A program made the position numbers and the translations under genes. DNA of 64,000 bases from CP2-2F sp034436355 (lineage in GTDB: Bacteria; Chloroflexota; Anaerolineae; Aggregatilineales; UBA2796). How positions within the stretch are numbered: position 1 is the first letter of the stretch; every line of letters begins with the position of its first letter. A model generated the notes under the pieces. That model was given only the letters and a program-made list of their open reading frames with translations. It did no database searches and was not told the DNA's origin. The DNA lies in NCBI GenBank assembly GCA_034436355.1, contig DAOTVQ010000016.1:62001-126000 (forward strand). Reading direction: 5' to 3'. Shown here piece by piece: positions 26,499 through 34,581 of this stretch.

Positions 26499-27442
26499 GC
26501 GCGGAGCAAACAGAGAGCGCCGAACAGCCACCGGAAACGGGCAGCACCGAGCCTGCACCGCAATCCGTCTTTGATAATCGAGATTCGCGCTGGTGGGAAG
26601 GCGGCAAAAAGGTTGACCCAACTGCCGAGTTCAACACGCGCAAGCTGGATACGCCGCTTGACCGCCTGACGCGCAAAGTGGCGGGACGGCGCAGCCAAAC
26701 GCGCACCGACCGCAAACGCGGACGCTACATTCAGGCGCGCCCTGCCGGTGATCGGCGCGATGACATCGCCTTTGATGCCACCTTGCGTGCCGCTGCGCCT
26801 TTCCAAAAAGAGCGCCCACGTCAACACCTTGCCTACAGCATCGAAATGCAGGATTTACAGCGTAAAATCCGTGTGAAGCGCGCTGCCAACCTGATCCTGT
26901 TCGTGGTGGATGCCTCGTGGAGCATGGCAGTGACCGAGCGTATGCGAGCGACCAAAGGCGCCATCCTCTCGCTGCTGACGGATGCCTACCAACGCCGTGA
27001 TCGCGTCGGCTTGATCGTCTTTCAAAAAGATCGGGCGAACTTGATCTTGCCGCCCACTAACTCGGTTGTATTAGCGCGCAAGGCGCTTGCTGAAATTCCC
27101 GTCGGTGGCAAAACGCCGCTTTCAGCCGGCTTGCTGCTGGCATTTCAGGTCTTTGAGCGCGAGAAGCGCCTGCATCCAGACGTGATGCCGCTCATGATCC
27201 TCTTAACGGATGGCGCCGGCAACGTCTCGCTTAGCGACTTGCCGCCGCAGCAAGAGGCACATCAATTGGCAGACCGCATCCGTGAGGCAAATATCCGCAA
27301 CGTGACGATCAACATGGAACACGCCGCCTTTGATCAGGGCTTGGCACGCCAGTTGGCAGAGCATCTCGGCGGCGCCTGCTTCGCGCTTGCTGACCTGCGC
27401 GCCGAGACGCTCTACGAGGCAGTCCGCCAGCAGCTTGATTAG
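26480..27442 (+). CDS. chlD: VWA half of the chlD-type chelatase gene (shifted frame)
   Basis: This frame opens inside the A9 run and has no good start of its own: the first in-frame candidate, GTG 26678, lacks a ribosome-binding site and would drop the linker. Translated, it gives an acidic Ser/Glu/Pro-rich linker, a basic segment (RRSQTRTDRKRGRY), then a von Willebrand A domain with a MIDAS site: DASWS (metal), the conserved Thr in GGKTPLS, and LLTDGAGN. In ChlD/CobT this domain binds Mg2+ and contacts the large chelatase subunit. The C-terminus ends 4 nt into the convergent membrane-protein gene. It is best read as part of a single product with the upstream frame. Confidence 0.8.
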   Translation, partial: KKSESVSAEQTESAEQPPETGSTEPAPQSVFDNRDSRWWEGGKKVDPTAEFNTRKLDTPLDRLTRKVAGRRSQTRTDRKRGRYIQARPAGDRRDDIAFDATLRAAAPFQKERPRQHLAYSIEMQDLQRKIRVKRAANLILFVVDASWSMAVTERMRATKGAILSLLTDAYQRRDRVGLIVFQKDRANLILPPTNSVVLARKALAEIPVGGKTPLSAGLLLAFQVFEREKRLHPDVMPLMILLTDGAGNVSLSDLPPQQEAHQLADRIREANIRNVTINMEHAAFDQGLARQLAEHLGGACFALADLRAETLYEAVRQQLD

Positions 27443-28500
27443 CTTTCCGTGCGCGCTTGCCCGCAGCAGACCGCCCACATCAGCACCAGCAGGCAAGTGA
27501 TCAGATAGGCGCTGTAGGCACGCGCTAGATCGTGCGGCAGAAAGTACAAGCTGTTGGTGAGGATCAGAACTGCCAGCGCAAAGCGCGGACGCGACGGCAA
27601 CAGCCCGATCACGGCGAAGGCAAAGGCTGTGATCAGGCTGATGCTAGAGGTATACGGCGAGATCAGCATTGACGCGCTGATCAGCATACCAACTTTGGCG
27701 CGGGTCAGCTGTTTGGCGTTCCGCAGTGCCAGCAGGCTTGAAATGCCGACGATCAGCGCACCTAAGACGGCAAACAGCCACATCGGGTAGCCCAAACGCC
27801 CTAAGCTGGCAAGCAGGCTAACATCTACCGGCGTGCCAACCTGATGCCCAACCTGCATCATTGCCCACCAGGCTGCGCCGTAAATCAGCATGGTGGGCAG
27901 CACCACCGCCAGCACGACCGCACCAACGCGCAGCCAACGGCGCGGCTGCCACTGCCACAGCAGATAAATGCCCACCCACACCACCAAAAGCCAAACTGTC
28001 TGTGGCTTGGCAGTAGCGATCAACGCTCCCACGCCCAGCGCGAAAGGCTGCCCACGGTTATAGCCAAACCTGATCAGCAGAATGCCGATCAGGATGAAGC
28101 CTTCAATGTTGCCATCGGCGATGTGGCGCATGGCAGGGTAAGCAGTAAAGAGCAGCAGCGCGTAGATTGCCCACTGCCAACGCCGCGCCGCACGCGGCAC
28201 GCTGAGCAGATAGGCAATCAGCGTGATGAAGGTGACAATGCCCCAACTCAGCCGAAAGGAGAGAAAGCTGAGCGGCAACAGCATCGGTAAGCCCCACGGC
28301 GTTAGGCGCATCGAGCCGTTGGCATAATCCACTTGCCCATTTTGAATCGGCGTCCAGATCAGTTGCCAATCCCAGCCCAGCGGCGCCCCTTCAATCGGCA
28401 GGCTGCTGATCGCCCCGACCACCAAGGCAGAGGTGAGCAGCACAAGGCAGGCGGCAAGGGCAAGTTGTGGTAGGCTGTAGGGTTGGTTGGCAAGGCGCAC
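27439..28500 (-). CDS. Polytopic membrane protein, GT87/DUF2029-like glycosyltransferase
   Basis: A 353-residue protein with about nine to ten hydrophobic segments, starting with GTG 28500. An Asp in the first outer loop (GWDWQLIW) and the GNIEGFILIG / AKPQTVW motifs fit the DUF2029/GT87 family of polyprenol-phosphate-dependent mannosyl/arabinosyl transferases. It would act at the membrane on lipid-linked sugars. No partner glycosylation gene is adjacent; assignment rests on the general pattern. Confidence 0.65.
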   Translation of the reverse strand: MRLANQPYSLPQLALAACLVLLTSALVVGAISSLPIEGAPLGWDWQLIWTPIQNGQVDYANGSMRLTPWGLPMLLPLSFLSFRLSWGIVTFITLIAYLLSVPRAARRWQWAIYALLLFTAYPAMRHIADGNIEGFILIGILLIRFGYNRGQPFALGVGALIATAKPQTVWLLVVWVGIYLLWQWQPRRWLRVGAVVLAVVLPTMLIYGAAWWAMMQVGHQVGTPVDVSLLASLGRLGYPMWLFAVLGALIVGISSLLALRNAKQLTRAKVGMLISASMLISPYTSSISLITAFAFAVIGLLPSRPRFALAVLILTNSLYFLPHDLARAYSAYLITCLLVLMWAVCCGQARTES

Positions 28501-28589
28501 GGCATCCCCTAAAAATTAGGTGCAATCGGTTCATCTGTGGATAGTATATAATGATCTTAACGGTTTGCCGCCACCGAAAGGATTTCACG

Positions 28590-29660
28590 ATGCGTCCCCA
28601 TAGACTATTGGCGTTCTTTGCCCTGTGTGCGCTGCTGATCAGCGCCCTGCCCGCTGCTGCCCAAGAAAACTTTACCGAGCAAGAGCTAACCCTCACCATC
28701 GGCGAGGATACCCTCTACGCCACGCTGACTCTGCCCAATGGCACGGGCAAATTTCCCGCCGCGCTGCTGATCTCTGGCAGCGGACCAACAGATCGGGATG
28801 GCAACACGCCGCTCATCGGCGGCAAGGTGGATTCACACCGCAATTTTGCGCGTGTGCTGGCAGAAAGCGGTGTTGCCTCGCTGCGCTATGATAAGATCGG
28901 CAGTGGCAAAACAGGCTTAGGCAGCCGCTTGAACAACCCCACCAGCATTGATTTCAATATGTTTGTGGATCATGCCCGCGCCGCCTATGACTTTTTGAAG
29001 GCGCGCCCTGAAGTAGACGCCGAAAAAATGATGTTGCTCGGTCACAGCGAAGGCGGCTTAATTGCCCAAGTGGTGGCAGAACAGGTGCGTGATGAAGGCA
29101 GCCTTGCCGCCTTAGTGCTGGCAACGCCACTTTCCAAAACCTATCTCGCCACCATCCGCGATCAGCTTACGGCGCAGTATGCCGCCGCGAAAGAGGCGGG
29201 GCTTTTCACCGCTGAGCAGGTGACCGCCGCCCTTGACGAACTCAATCGGATCATCGCGGAATTGCAGGAAAAAGGCGAACTCAGCACACCGATTCAAAAC
29301 CCTGTCTTCCAACAACTTTTTGGCAACCCGATCAACAACACGTTCATGGTACAGGCAAGCCGCTACGATCCTGCTGTGATGGCTGCTAGCACGCCGATCA
29401 CGCTGCCCGTCTTGGTCTTTTGTGCCGAGTTCGACGTGCAGGTGTCCTGTGAAGATGTGGCGCTGCTGATGAATGGCTTCAAGGCGATCAATCACCCTGC
29501 CACGTTGGTAACCTTAGCGCAGGTCAACCACGTTTTTAAGGAAGTGGAAGCACCCAACCCTAATCCGTTGGTGGATTATGCGAATGAAGCGCTGCCCTTC
29601 TCTGCACAGGCAACCGAAGCACTCAAGGCGTTTGTGGCAGAGGTGTTTGGCACGCCTTAA
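28590..29660 (+). CDS. Secreted alpha/beta hydrolase
   Basis: About 356 residues from ATG 28590 (AAAGGA upstream). A signal peptide ends at PAAAQ. The alpha/beta hydrolase core begins with ALLISGSGPTDRDGN; the nucleophile elbow is LLGHSEGG; Asp is in CAEFDVQVS and His in VNHVFK. Many members of this family are peptidase-S9-like or ester hydrolases with an extracellular location. The gene is transcribed alone. Confidence 0.88.
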   Translation: MRPHRLLAFFALCALLISALPAAAQENFTEQELTLTIGEDTLYATLTLPNGTGKFPAALLISGSGPTDRDGNTPLIGGKVDSHRNFARVLAESGVASLRYDKIGSGKTGLGSRLNNPTSIDFNMFVDHARAAYDFLKARPEVDAEKMMLLGHSEGGLIAQVVAEQVRDEGSLAALVLATPLSKTYLATIRDQLTAQYAAAKEAGLFTAEQVTAALDELNRIIAELQEKGELSTPIQNPVFQQLFGNPINNTFMVQASRYDPAVMAASTPITLPVLVFCAEFDVQVSCEDVALLMNGFKAINHPATLVTLAQVNHVFKEVEAPNPNPLVDYANEALPFSAQATEALKAFVAEVFGTP

Positions 29661-29669
29661 CGTACTGCC

Positions 29670-30032
29670 GATCACCCAACGCGGCGCACCCCAAGCAATG
29701 GCGTGCATTGGCTCCGGCTGCAACCCGAAAATGCTGCCCGTCAGTGTGACCTGCACGCCATCTTGGCTGATGGTGTGCAGGCTGCCATCGCCATCCACAT
29801 AGGCGGCCAGCCTGCCATCGGGCGAAAGCGCTATCACCGCCGATGGAAACGGCGCCGCCAAGCCCGCCAACGCACGTTTGCGATCAACGCCCTGTGCGCT
29901 CAGGGCGGGTATGTGTGTTTCCTCAAACGGCGCCAGAAGCCAGCAGGTGTAAGGCATTCCGTCGCCTTGTGGCGTGCTGATCCCGACTGCCGCTGCCGCA
30001 ATCGGCGCGTTCCGCATCTTGTTAGCCTGCAT
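29670..30032 (-). pseudogene. Remnant of a TolB/WD40-like propeller gene
   Basis: On the minus strand, codons from 30032 leftward read like a beta-propeller protein: PSAVIALSPDGRLAAYVDGD followed by QPEPMHAIAWGAPRWVIG. After about 121 codons the frame runs antisense into the 3' end of the hydrolase gene and the sequence no longer looks natural. One or two blades without the rest of a propeller cannot fold as a normal protein, so I read it as a fragment left by deletion. A short expressed protein ending at 29514 cannot be excluded. Confidence 0.45.
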
Positions 30033-30121
30033 AGCCTAAAAAAAGCGATGTGGGCAAGCCGCACAGCGCATTTTTGCGCTACAATGAGCGTGTGCCGCCT
30101 GATTCATGTAGAGGTTTGCTG

Positions 30122-31441
30122 ATGAGCGAATCAACCAATGCTGTTTATCTCACCTACCGCCGCGATATTGCCGCCATTCCTGCCCGTGCCTTGTTCCACG
30201 CCTTGCGCGGCGGCGGCATAGATGTGTTCATGGATACCGATAGCGTGATGGACGACGCCACACGCGCTCTGCTCAGCGCGCAGATTGCTGCCCGTCCCTA
30301 TTTTGTGCTGCTTGCCACACACGGCAGCCTAGAGCGTTGCATCGAATCGGGCGATTGGCTGCGCTTTCAGCTAGAGCAGGCGCAGGCTGCCCAAGCTAAG
30401 ATCATCGTTGTGCATCCACCTGAGTTTTCTTTTGCCCAAGCGGCAGCCATGCTTGGCGGGTTGCTTGCCAATGCCATCCCTTTTCCCGTCACCTATGAAA
30501 GCCTGCCCGCCGACTCGGCACGGCTGCGCCTAACGCACCTGAAGGCAGTCCCGCACAGCGCATCGCCCGATCCCGAGCCTGCCACGCTTGCGGCATGGCT
30601 GGCACGCCTGAACACACTGCTGCCTGTGGATGCTGATCAGATTGCCGCCCAAAAACTCTTTGAGCGCGCCTTTACGCGCCCACAGGGCGATTGGCAGAGT
30701 CGCATTAACGATTACACAGCTGCCCTTGAGCGCTATCCTAATTTTGCCTCTGCCTATGCGCGGCGCGGCGCTAACCGCGAAATTATGGACGACCTGCACG
30801 GCGCAATGGACGACTTTGATGCTGCCATCCGCCTCAATCCACTGCATGACGTTGCCTATGTGAACCGCGGCATTTTGTTTGCCAAGCTGGGCGACCTGCA
30901 CAGCGCCTTTCTGGACTATAACGAGGCGATCCGCTTAAACCCGACCCTCGCCCTTGCCTACTACAACCGTGCCGTTGCCTATGCCAACCGCGGTGATGAT
31001 GACGGCGCACTGGCTGATCTGAATACGGCGATTGCCTTTGAGCCGCGCCCGATCTATTTCTTTCAGCGCGGTTTATCGTTTGCGCGCAAAGGTGATGATG
31101 CCAACGCCCTTGCCGACTACACAGAGGCGATCCGCCTGAACCCGAAGTTGGCAGAGGCTTACTACAATCGCGGCTTGATCCGCGCCAAGAGCGATACACG
31201 GCGCGCCGTTGCCGACTGGACGCAAGCCATTGAGGCGGATCCCAACCTCGCAGAGGCATATTACAACCGTGGCTTGGTGCGCGCTCAATGGGGCGATCTG
31301 GAAGGCACCCTTGAGGATATGATCAAGTTCCTTGAGCTAATGCCCGAACACGATAAAACTGCCGAAGTGCGCGAGATGATCGAGAATTTGCGGCAGATGC
31401 GCGATGGCAACCTGCCCGACGGACAGGCAGGCAGCCAATGA
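30122..31441 (+). CDS. TIR-like domain + TPR repeat protein
   Basis: A 439-residue protein. Residues 5-100 have the TIR pattern: VYLTYRRD, FMDTDSVMDD, the FVLLATHGSLERC strand and SGDWLRFQLEQA. In NAD+-cleaving TIRs a Glu occurs four residues after this Trp; here that position is Gln83, so NADase activity is doubtful. From about residue 170 there are at least six TPRs (for example AYARRGANREIMDDLHGAM and AEAYYNRGLIRAKSDTRRAV). The stop overlaps the next start (ATGA at 31438-31441). Role: likely protein-interaction signalling; could be a decoy or partner for another TIR. Confidence 0.82.
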   Translation: MSESTNAVYLTYRRDIAAIPARALFHALRGGGIDVFMDTDSVMDDATRALLSAQIAARPYFVLLATHGSLERCIESGDWLRFQLEQAQAAQAKIIVVHPPEFSFAQAAAMLGGLLANAIPFPVTYESLPADSARLRLTHLKAVPHSASPDPEPATLAAWLARLNTLLPVDADQIAAQKLFERAFTRPQGDWQSRINDYTAALERYPNFASAYARRGANREIMDDLHGAMDDFDAAIRLNPLHDVAYVNRGILFAKLGDLHSAFLDYNEAIRLNPTLALAYYNRAVAYANRGDDDGALADLNTAIAFEPRPIYFFQRGLSFARKGDDANALADYTEAIRLNPKLAEAYYNRGLIRAKSDTRRAVADWTQAIEADPNLAEAYYNRGLVRAQWGDLEGTLEDMIKFLELMPEHDKTAEVREMIENLRQMRDGNLPDGQAGSQ

Positions 31442-32514
31442 GCAGCCGCATCTTTCTGGTCTATCGGCGCGGCATGAGCGAGATTCCTGTTTTTATCTTG
31501 GCGGAACACTTGCAAGCCGTCGGTGTGGAGATGACTGCCAGCCTCGATGCGCCCAATAGCCCTGAACGCGACTTTCTGCTGCTGGTGCTGACGCCCGGCA
31601 CACTTGAACGCTGCATCGAGCCGAACGACGCCATGCGGAATGTGCTGAAGGATGCCGCCTTACGCCACACACGGATATTAGCGCTGACCTCACCACACTT
31701 CAACCCGACCGATCAAGCGCGTTATGCCGCCGAGTTGCTTACCCACGCTGAGCCGCTGCTGCTGGACTATACCCAGTGGCGGAAGTCCTTCAGCGCCCTA
31801 ATGCAAACGCTCCATGTGGAAGCGGAAGCGCCGCCGCTGCGCTCTGAGCAGGAAGCGCAGCTTGCCGCACAAGCACACTTTGAGCGCGCCCTGAGCCTGC
31901 CGTCGGATGATTTGGCGGGCAAGTTTGCCGCCTATGAGCAAGCCTTGTCGCTCTACCCTGACTTTGCAGAGGCATATGCACGGCGCGGCGGCGCACAGCT
32001 TGCCAGCGGCAATCTGGCTGCCTGCCTTGCCGATTGTGAAACTGCGCTGCGCCTGAACCCGAATTTGGCTGAGGCGCACCACAACCGCGCTATGGCGCTC
32101 AGCAAGCAAGAGGACTATGCTGCCGCCCTAGAGAGCTATGCCCTTGTGCTGCGCTTTGATCCGCGCAACGCTCGCGCACACCTCAATCGCGGTGTGGCAC
32201 GCGCCAACTTAGGCGATGTGGACGGTGCCATAGAAGATTATACGGCTGCCCTTGCCCTGAACCCGAACCTGAGCGAGGCATATTTCAACCGCAGTTTGGC
32301 GCATGGGCAGCGCGATAACTTTGAGGAAGCAATGCAGGACTACACACGGGCAATCGCGCTGAACCTGAACCTGCCGCAAACTTCCGATGCAGCCAACTTA
32401 AGCGCCACCATCAGCTACCTAGAGCGTTTGCTGCGGCGCTTTCCCGATCACCCGCAGGCAGAGACGATTCGCCACGAAATCTACCGTTTGCGCGGCATGG
32501 TGGATGATCTTTAG
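31438..32514 (+). CDS. Degenerate TIR-like + TPR repeat protein
   Basis: A 358-residue paralogue coupled to the upstream gene by a 4-nt overlap. The N-terminus keeps FLVYRRG and LLLVLTPGTLERCIEPND but has lost the BB-loop-like acidic segment and the WxxxE motif: the Trp is Ala65 and the catalytic position is Val69. TPRs follow from about residue 140 (AYARRGGAQLASGNLAACL, AHLNRGVARANLGDVDGAI). It is probably a non-enzymatic partner or scaffold of the first protein. Confidence 0.78.
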   Translation: MSSRIFLVYRRGMSEIPVFILAEHLQAVGVEMTASLDAPNSPERDFLLLVLTPGTLERCIEPNDAMRNVLKDAALRHTRILALTSPHFNPTDQARYAAELLTHAEPLLLDYTQWRKSFSALMQTLHVEAEAPPLRSEQEAQLAAQAHFERALSLPSDDLAGKFAAYEQALSLYPDFAEAYARRGGAQLASGNLAACLADCETALRLNPNLAEAHHNRAMALSKQEDYAAALESYALVLRFDPRNARAHLNRGVARANLGDVDGAIEDYTAALALNPNLSEAYFNRSLAHGQRDNFEEAMQDYTRAIALNLNLPQTSDAANLSATISYLERLLRRFPDHPQAETIRHEIYRLRGMVDDL

Positions 32515-32517
32515 CGG

Positions 32518-33243
32518 CTAGGTGCGGCGCAGCAGGCTGTAACGGTTGATATTATCGGTGTGTCCATCGGCATAGAAGGTCTCCAGCAGCGTCAGACCGC
32601 TGGCAGCCTCAAGGGCGCGCTGTTCAGGCTCATCTACGTGGTGGCAGTAGCGCAGCAAGCTGTTGGGAGCGTGTCCGCGCCGCCAATCCATCAGCCAATC
32701 GCCGCGTTCACCGCCATATTGGGCGGGCAAAGGGATGAGGCGTTCGCGGAAGCGCATATGATCATAAAAGCACCAACTGGTGAAGATGAGCAAGCCGCCC
32801 TGTGCCACACGCGCCGCCAAATCACGGATTAGGGCAAGGCGGCGTGCCATGCTTGGCACATGGTGCAGCACGCCAAAGAGCGCTACGATCTCATACTGCC
32901 CATTGGGCAGAGCGTCCTCCAGCAGGTCGTGCGGATCAAGGTGCGCCTCAGGCAGAACGCCCATTTTGGCAAAGGCAGCGCGTGCCGCTTCCAACAAGGC
33001 GGCGTTGTTATCCAGCCCGTGATAACGCACCTCAGCCAAGTTGCGCGCTAAGAAACGCCCAAAGCGCCCATTGCCACAGCCCACATCTAAGACGCGGCGC
33101 GGCATGGGCAGCGCTTCGAAGTAAGGCAGCAGACGCCGCCAGCCGTTCCATGCCCTGCCACGCGATTCATCGAAGTTTTCGGCGGCTTGGGCGTAGAAGG
33201 TGCGGTTCAGCGCATTCAGCGCACGGCAGGCGGCATCATCCAT
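32518..33243 (-). CDS. SAM-dependent methyltransferase (Trm9-like class I)
   Basis: About 241 residues from ATG 33243. The N-terminal motif FYAQAAENFDESR with W-GW and the SAM-binding motif VLDVGCGNGRF, then FGVLHHVPS and GGLLIFTSW, resemble the Trm9/ALKBH8 group of tRNA wobble-uridine methyltransferases and related bacterial proteins. The substrate is not certain. The start is 8 nt after the stop of the DUF427 gene, so the two genes form an operon. Confidence 0.75.
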   Translation of the reverse strand: MDDAACRALNALNRTFYAQAAENFDESRGRAWNGWRRLLPYFEALPMPRRVLDVGCGNGRFGRFLARNLAEVRYHGLDNNAALLEAARAAFAKMGVLPEAHLDPHDLLEDALPNGQYEIVALFGVLHHVPSMARRLALIRDLAARVAQGGLLIFTSWCFYDHMRFRERLIPLPAQYGGERGDWLMDWRRGHAPNSLLRYCHHVDEPEQRALEAASGLTLLETFYADGHTDNINRYSLLRRT

Positions 33244-33251
33244 AACTGAAA

Positions 33252-33533
33252 CTAGGCTTGAACTTGCACACCGCGCCAAAAGGCGATGTAGTTCTTGATG
33301 TTGGCAGCAGCAGGCTTGGGATCAGGGTAGTACCAAGCGGCGTCAGCGTTGGTCTTGTCGCCTACTGCCAGCGTGTAGTAGCTGGCAGTGCCTTTCCATG
33401 AGCAGATGGTGTGGGTGCTGCTCTCGCGCAGGTATTCATGGTTCACGGCTTCAGGCGGAAAGTAGTGATTGCCTTCCACCACAATCGTTTGGTCACTTTC
33501 TGCAATCACGACGCCGTTCCAGATAGCTTTCAT
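33252..33533 (-). CDS. DUF427 domain protein
   Basis: A 93-residue protein beginning with MKAIWNGVVIAESD (ATG 33533; an in-frame ATG at 33551 is an alternative). The conserved DUF427 features are present: NHYFPPEAV, STHTICSWKGTASYYTL and AWYYPDPKP. Fold is beta-rich; molecular role not known. It precedes the methyltransferase gene. Confidence 0.88.
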   Translation of the reverse strand: MKAIWNGVVIAESDQTIVVEGNHYFPPEAVNHEYLRESSTHTICSWKGTASYYTLAVGDKTNADAAWYYPDPKPAAANIKNYIAFWRGVQVQA

Positions 33534-33769
33534 AGGGTGCTTATTCTCCATTGTATCTCAATCCGTAGCATAGTGCGCGCCACACCACAAAATCTTACCG
33601 AAGTCGCTGCAAAGTTTTAACAAAGCATTTGCGGCATCTGTGGTTCAGTTGATCCGACCTGTTATTTTCAAGATTTTTACGAGAATTTATCTATGTCTTT
33701 CGTTGATAATCATAAAAAAGCCCTTTACACTTTTCATGTGCCTTGTTCACCTTTTAAGGAGTGTGTGTG

Positions 33770-34189
33770 ATGAAGGCAATTATCGCGTTGGTATTGGTAC
33801 TCAGCTTGGCTGCTTGTGGCGGTGGTGCTGCCAGCAATACAGGCGGTGGCGGCAGCATGACCGATGCCGCTAAGCAGTTCATCGAAGCCACCTTCAAAGC
33901 GGATAAAGATGCTTGGGTAGCCGTTGCTTGCGAGGCAATCAAGGGTCAGGCAGATCAGGCTTTCACTGGCTCAACGGGGATGCCCGAAGGTGTTACTTAT
34001 GATTTCTCCGCTCTGAAGTATGAAGTCAAAGAAGAGAGCGGGGATACGGGCAAAGTGGGCATCAGCGGCGTGATGAAGTTGACGGTTGCAGGGCAAACCC
34101 AAGAGCTGGACTTTGCAAGCAACCCACTGGCTGAAGTGCCAATGAAGCGTGAAGGCGGCAACTGGAAAGTTTGTCCGAACATTAGCTAA
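33770..34189 (+). CDS. Lipoprotein with DUF4878/NTF2-like domain
   Basis: A 139-residue lipoprotein. The lipobox LSLAAC places the lipidated Cys at residue 16, followed by a Gly/Ser-rich linker. The rest begins DAAKQFIEATFKADKD and ends GGNWKVCPNIS, the pattern of DUF4878/NTF2-like extracytoplasmic domains. AAGGAG at 33756-33761 marks ATG 33770 as start. A strong terminator follows at 34197. Confidence 0.82.
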   Translation: MKAIIALVLVLSLAACGGGAASNTGGGGSMTDAAKQFIEATFKADKDAWVAVACEAIKGQADQAFTGSTGMPEGVTYDFSALKYEVKEESGDTGKVGISGVMKLTVAGQTQELDFASNPLAEVPMKREGGNWKVCPNIS

Positions 34190-34196
34190 GATGTGT

Positions 34197-34226
34197 AACC
34201 GACCCGCTTTATCGGCGGGTCGGTTT
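34197..34226. terminator. Strong terminator hairpin between convergent genes
   Basis: AACCGACCCGC (34197-34207) and GCGGGTCGGTT (34215-34225) form a perfect 11-bp stem with a 7-nt loop and end in TTT on the plus strand. It terminates the lipoprotein mRNA and may protect the rhodanese transcript end. Confidence 0.8.
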
Positions 34227-34230
34227 ATGT

Positions 34231-34551
34231 TTAGTAGCGCGGAACGGTAGCATCCACTTCAACTGACCAGCGATCAATGCCGCCTGCCATGTTATAAACG
34301 TTCGTGAAGCCCTGCATGGTCAGCCACAGCGTTACCTGCCCGCTGCGTCCGCCGCTGTGACACATAATGACCACAGCGCCCTCACGCGGAATGCGCGCTA
34401 ACGCATCGGGAATGTCGTCCATTGGGATGTGCTGGGCGCCTTCCACGTGGCAGATGGCTAGTTCCCACGCTTCGCGCACGTCAATGATGGTCAGTGCCTC
34501 GCCTGCGGCAAGGCGCTCATGAATTTGTTTGGGCGTCAGTTCTTTCAGCAT
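34231..34551 (-). CDS. Single-domain rhodanese
   Basis: A 106-residue rhodanese from ATG 34551 (GAGAGGAA upstream; the TTG at 34566 is unlikely). The active loop is CHSGGRS with the sulfur-carrying Cys; the entry motif is IIDVREAWELA. It moves sulfane sulfur between carriers in the cytoplasm. It is upstream of nothing obviously related. Confidence 0.9.
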   Translation of the reverse strand: MLKELTPKQIHERLAAGEALTIIDVREAWELAICHVEGAQHIPMDDIPDALARIPREGAVVIMCHSGGRSGQVTLWLTMQGFTNVYNMAGGIDRWSVEVDATVPRY

Positions 34552-34581
34552 GATAATTCCTCTCAACTCAGATCAGGGCAA

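Noticed and set aside
26678..27442. VWA protein as an independent gene starting at GTG 26678
   Set aside because: No ribosome-binding site at 26678, and the open frame extends upstream through a typical ChlD linker to the A9 run, so a joined product is more likely.
25392..27442. Evidence for phototrophy (bacteriochlorophyll synthesis)
   Set aside because: A chelatase I/D gene alone is common in cobalamin producers; no other bch/pigment gene is in the window.
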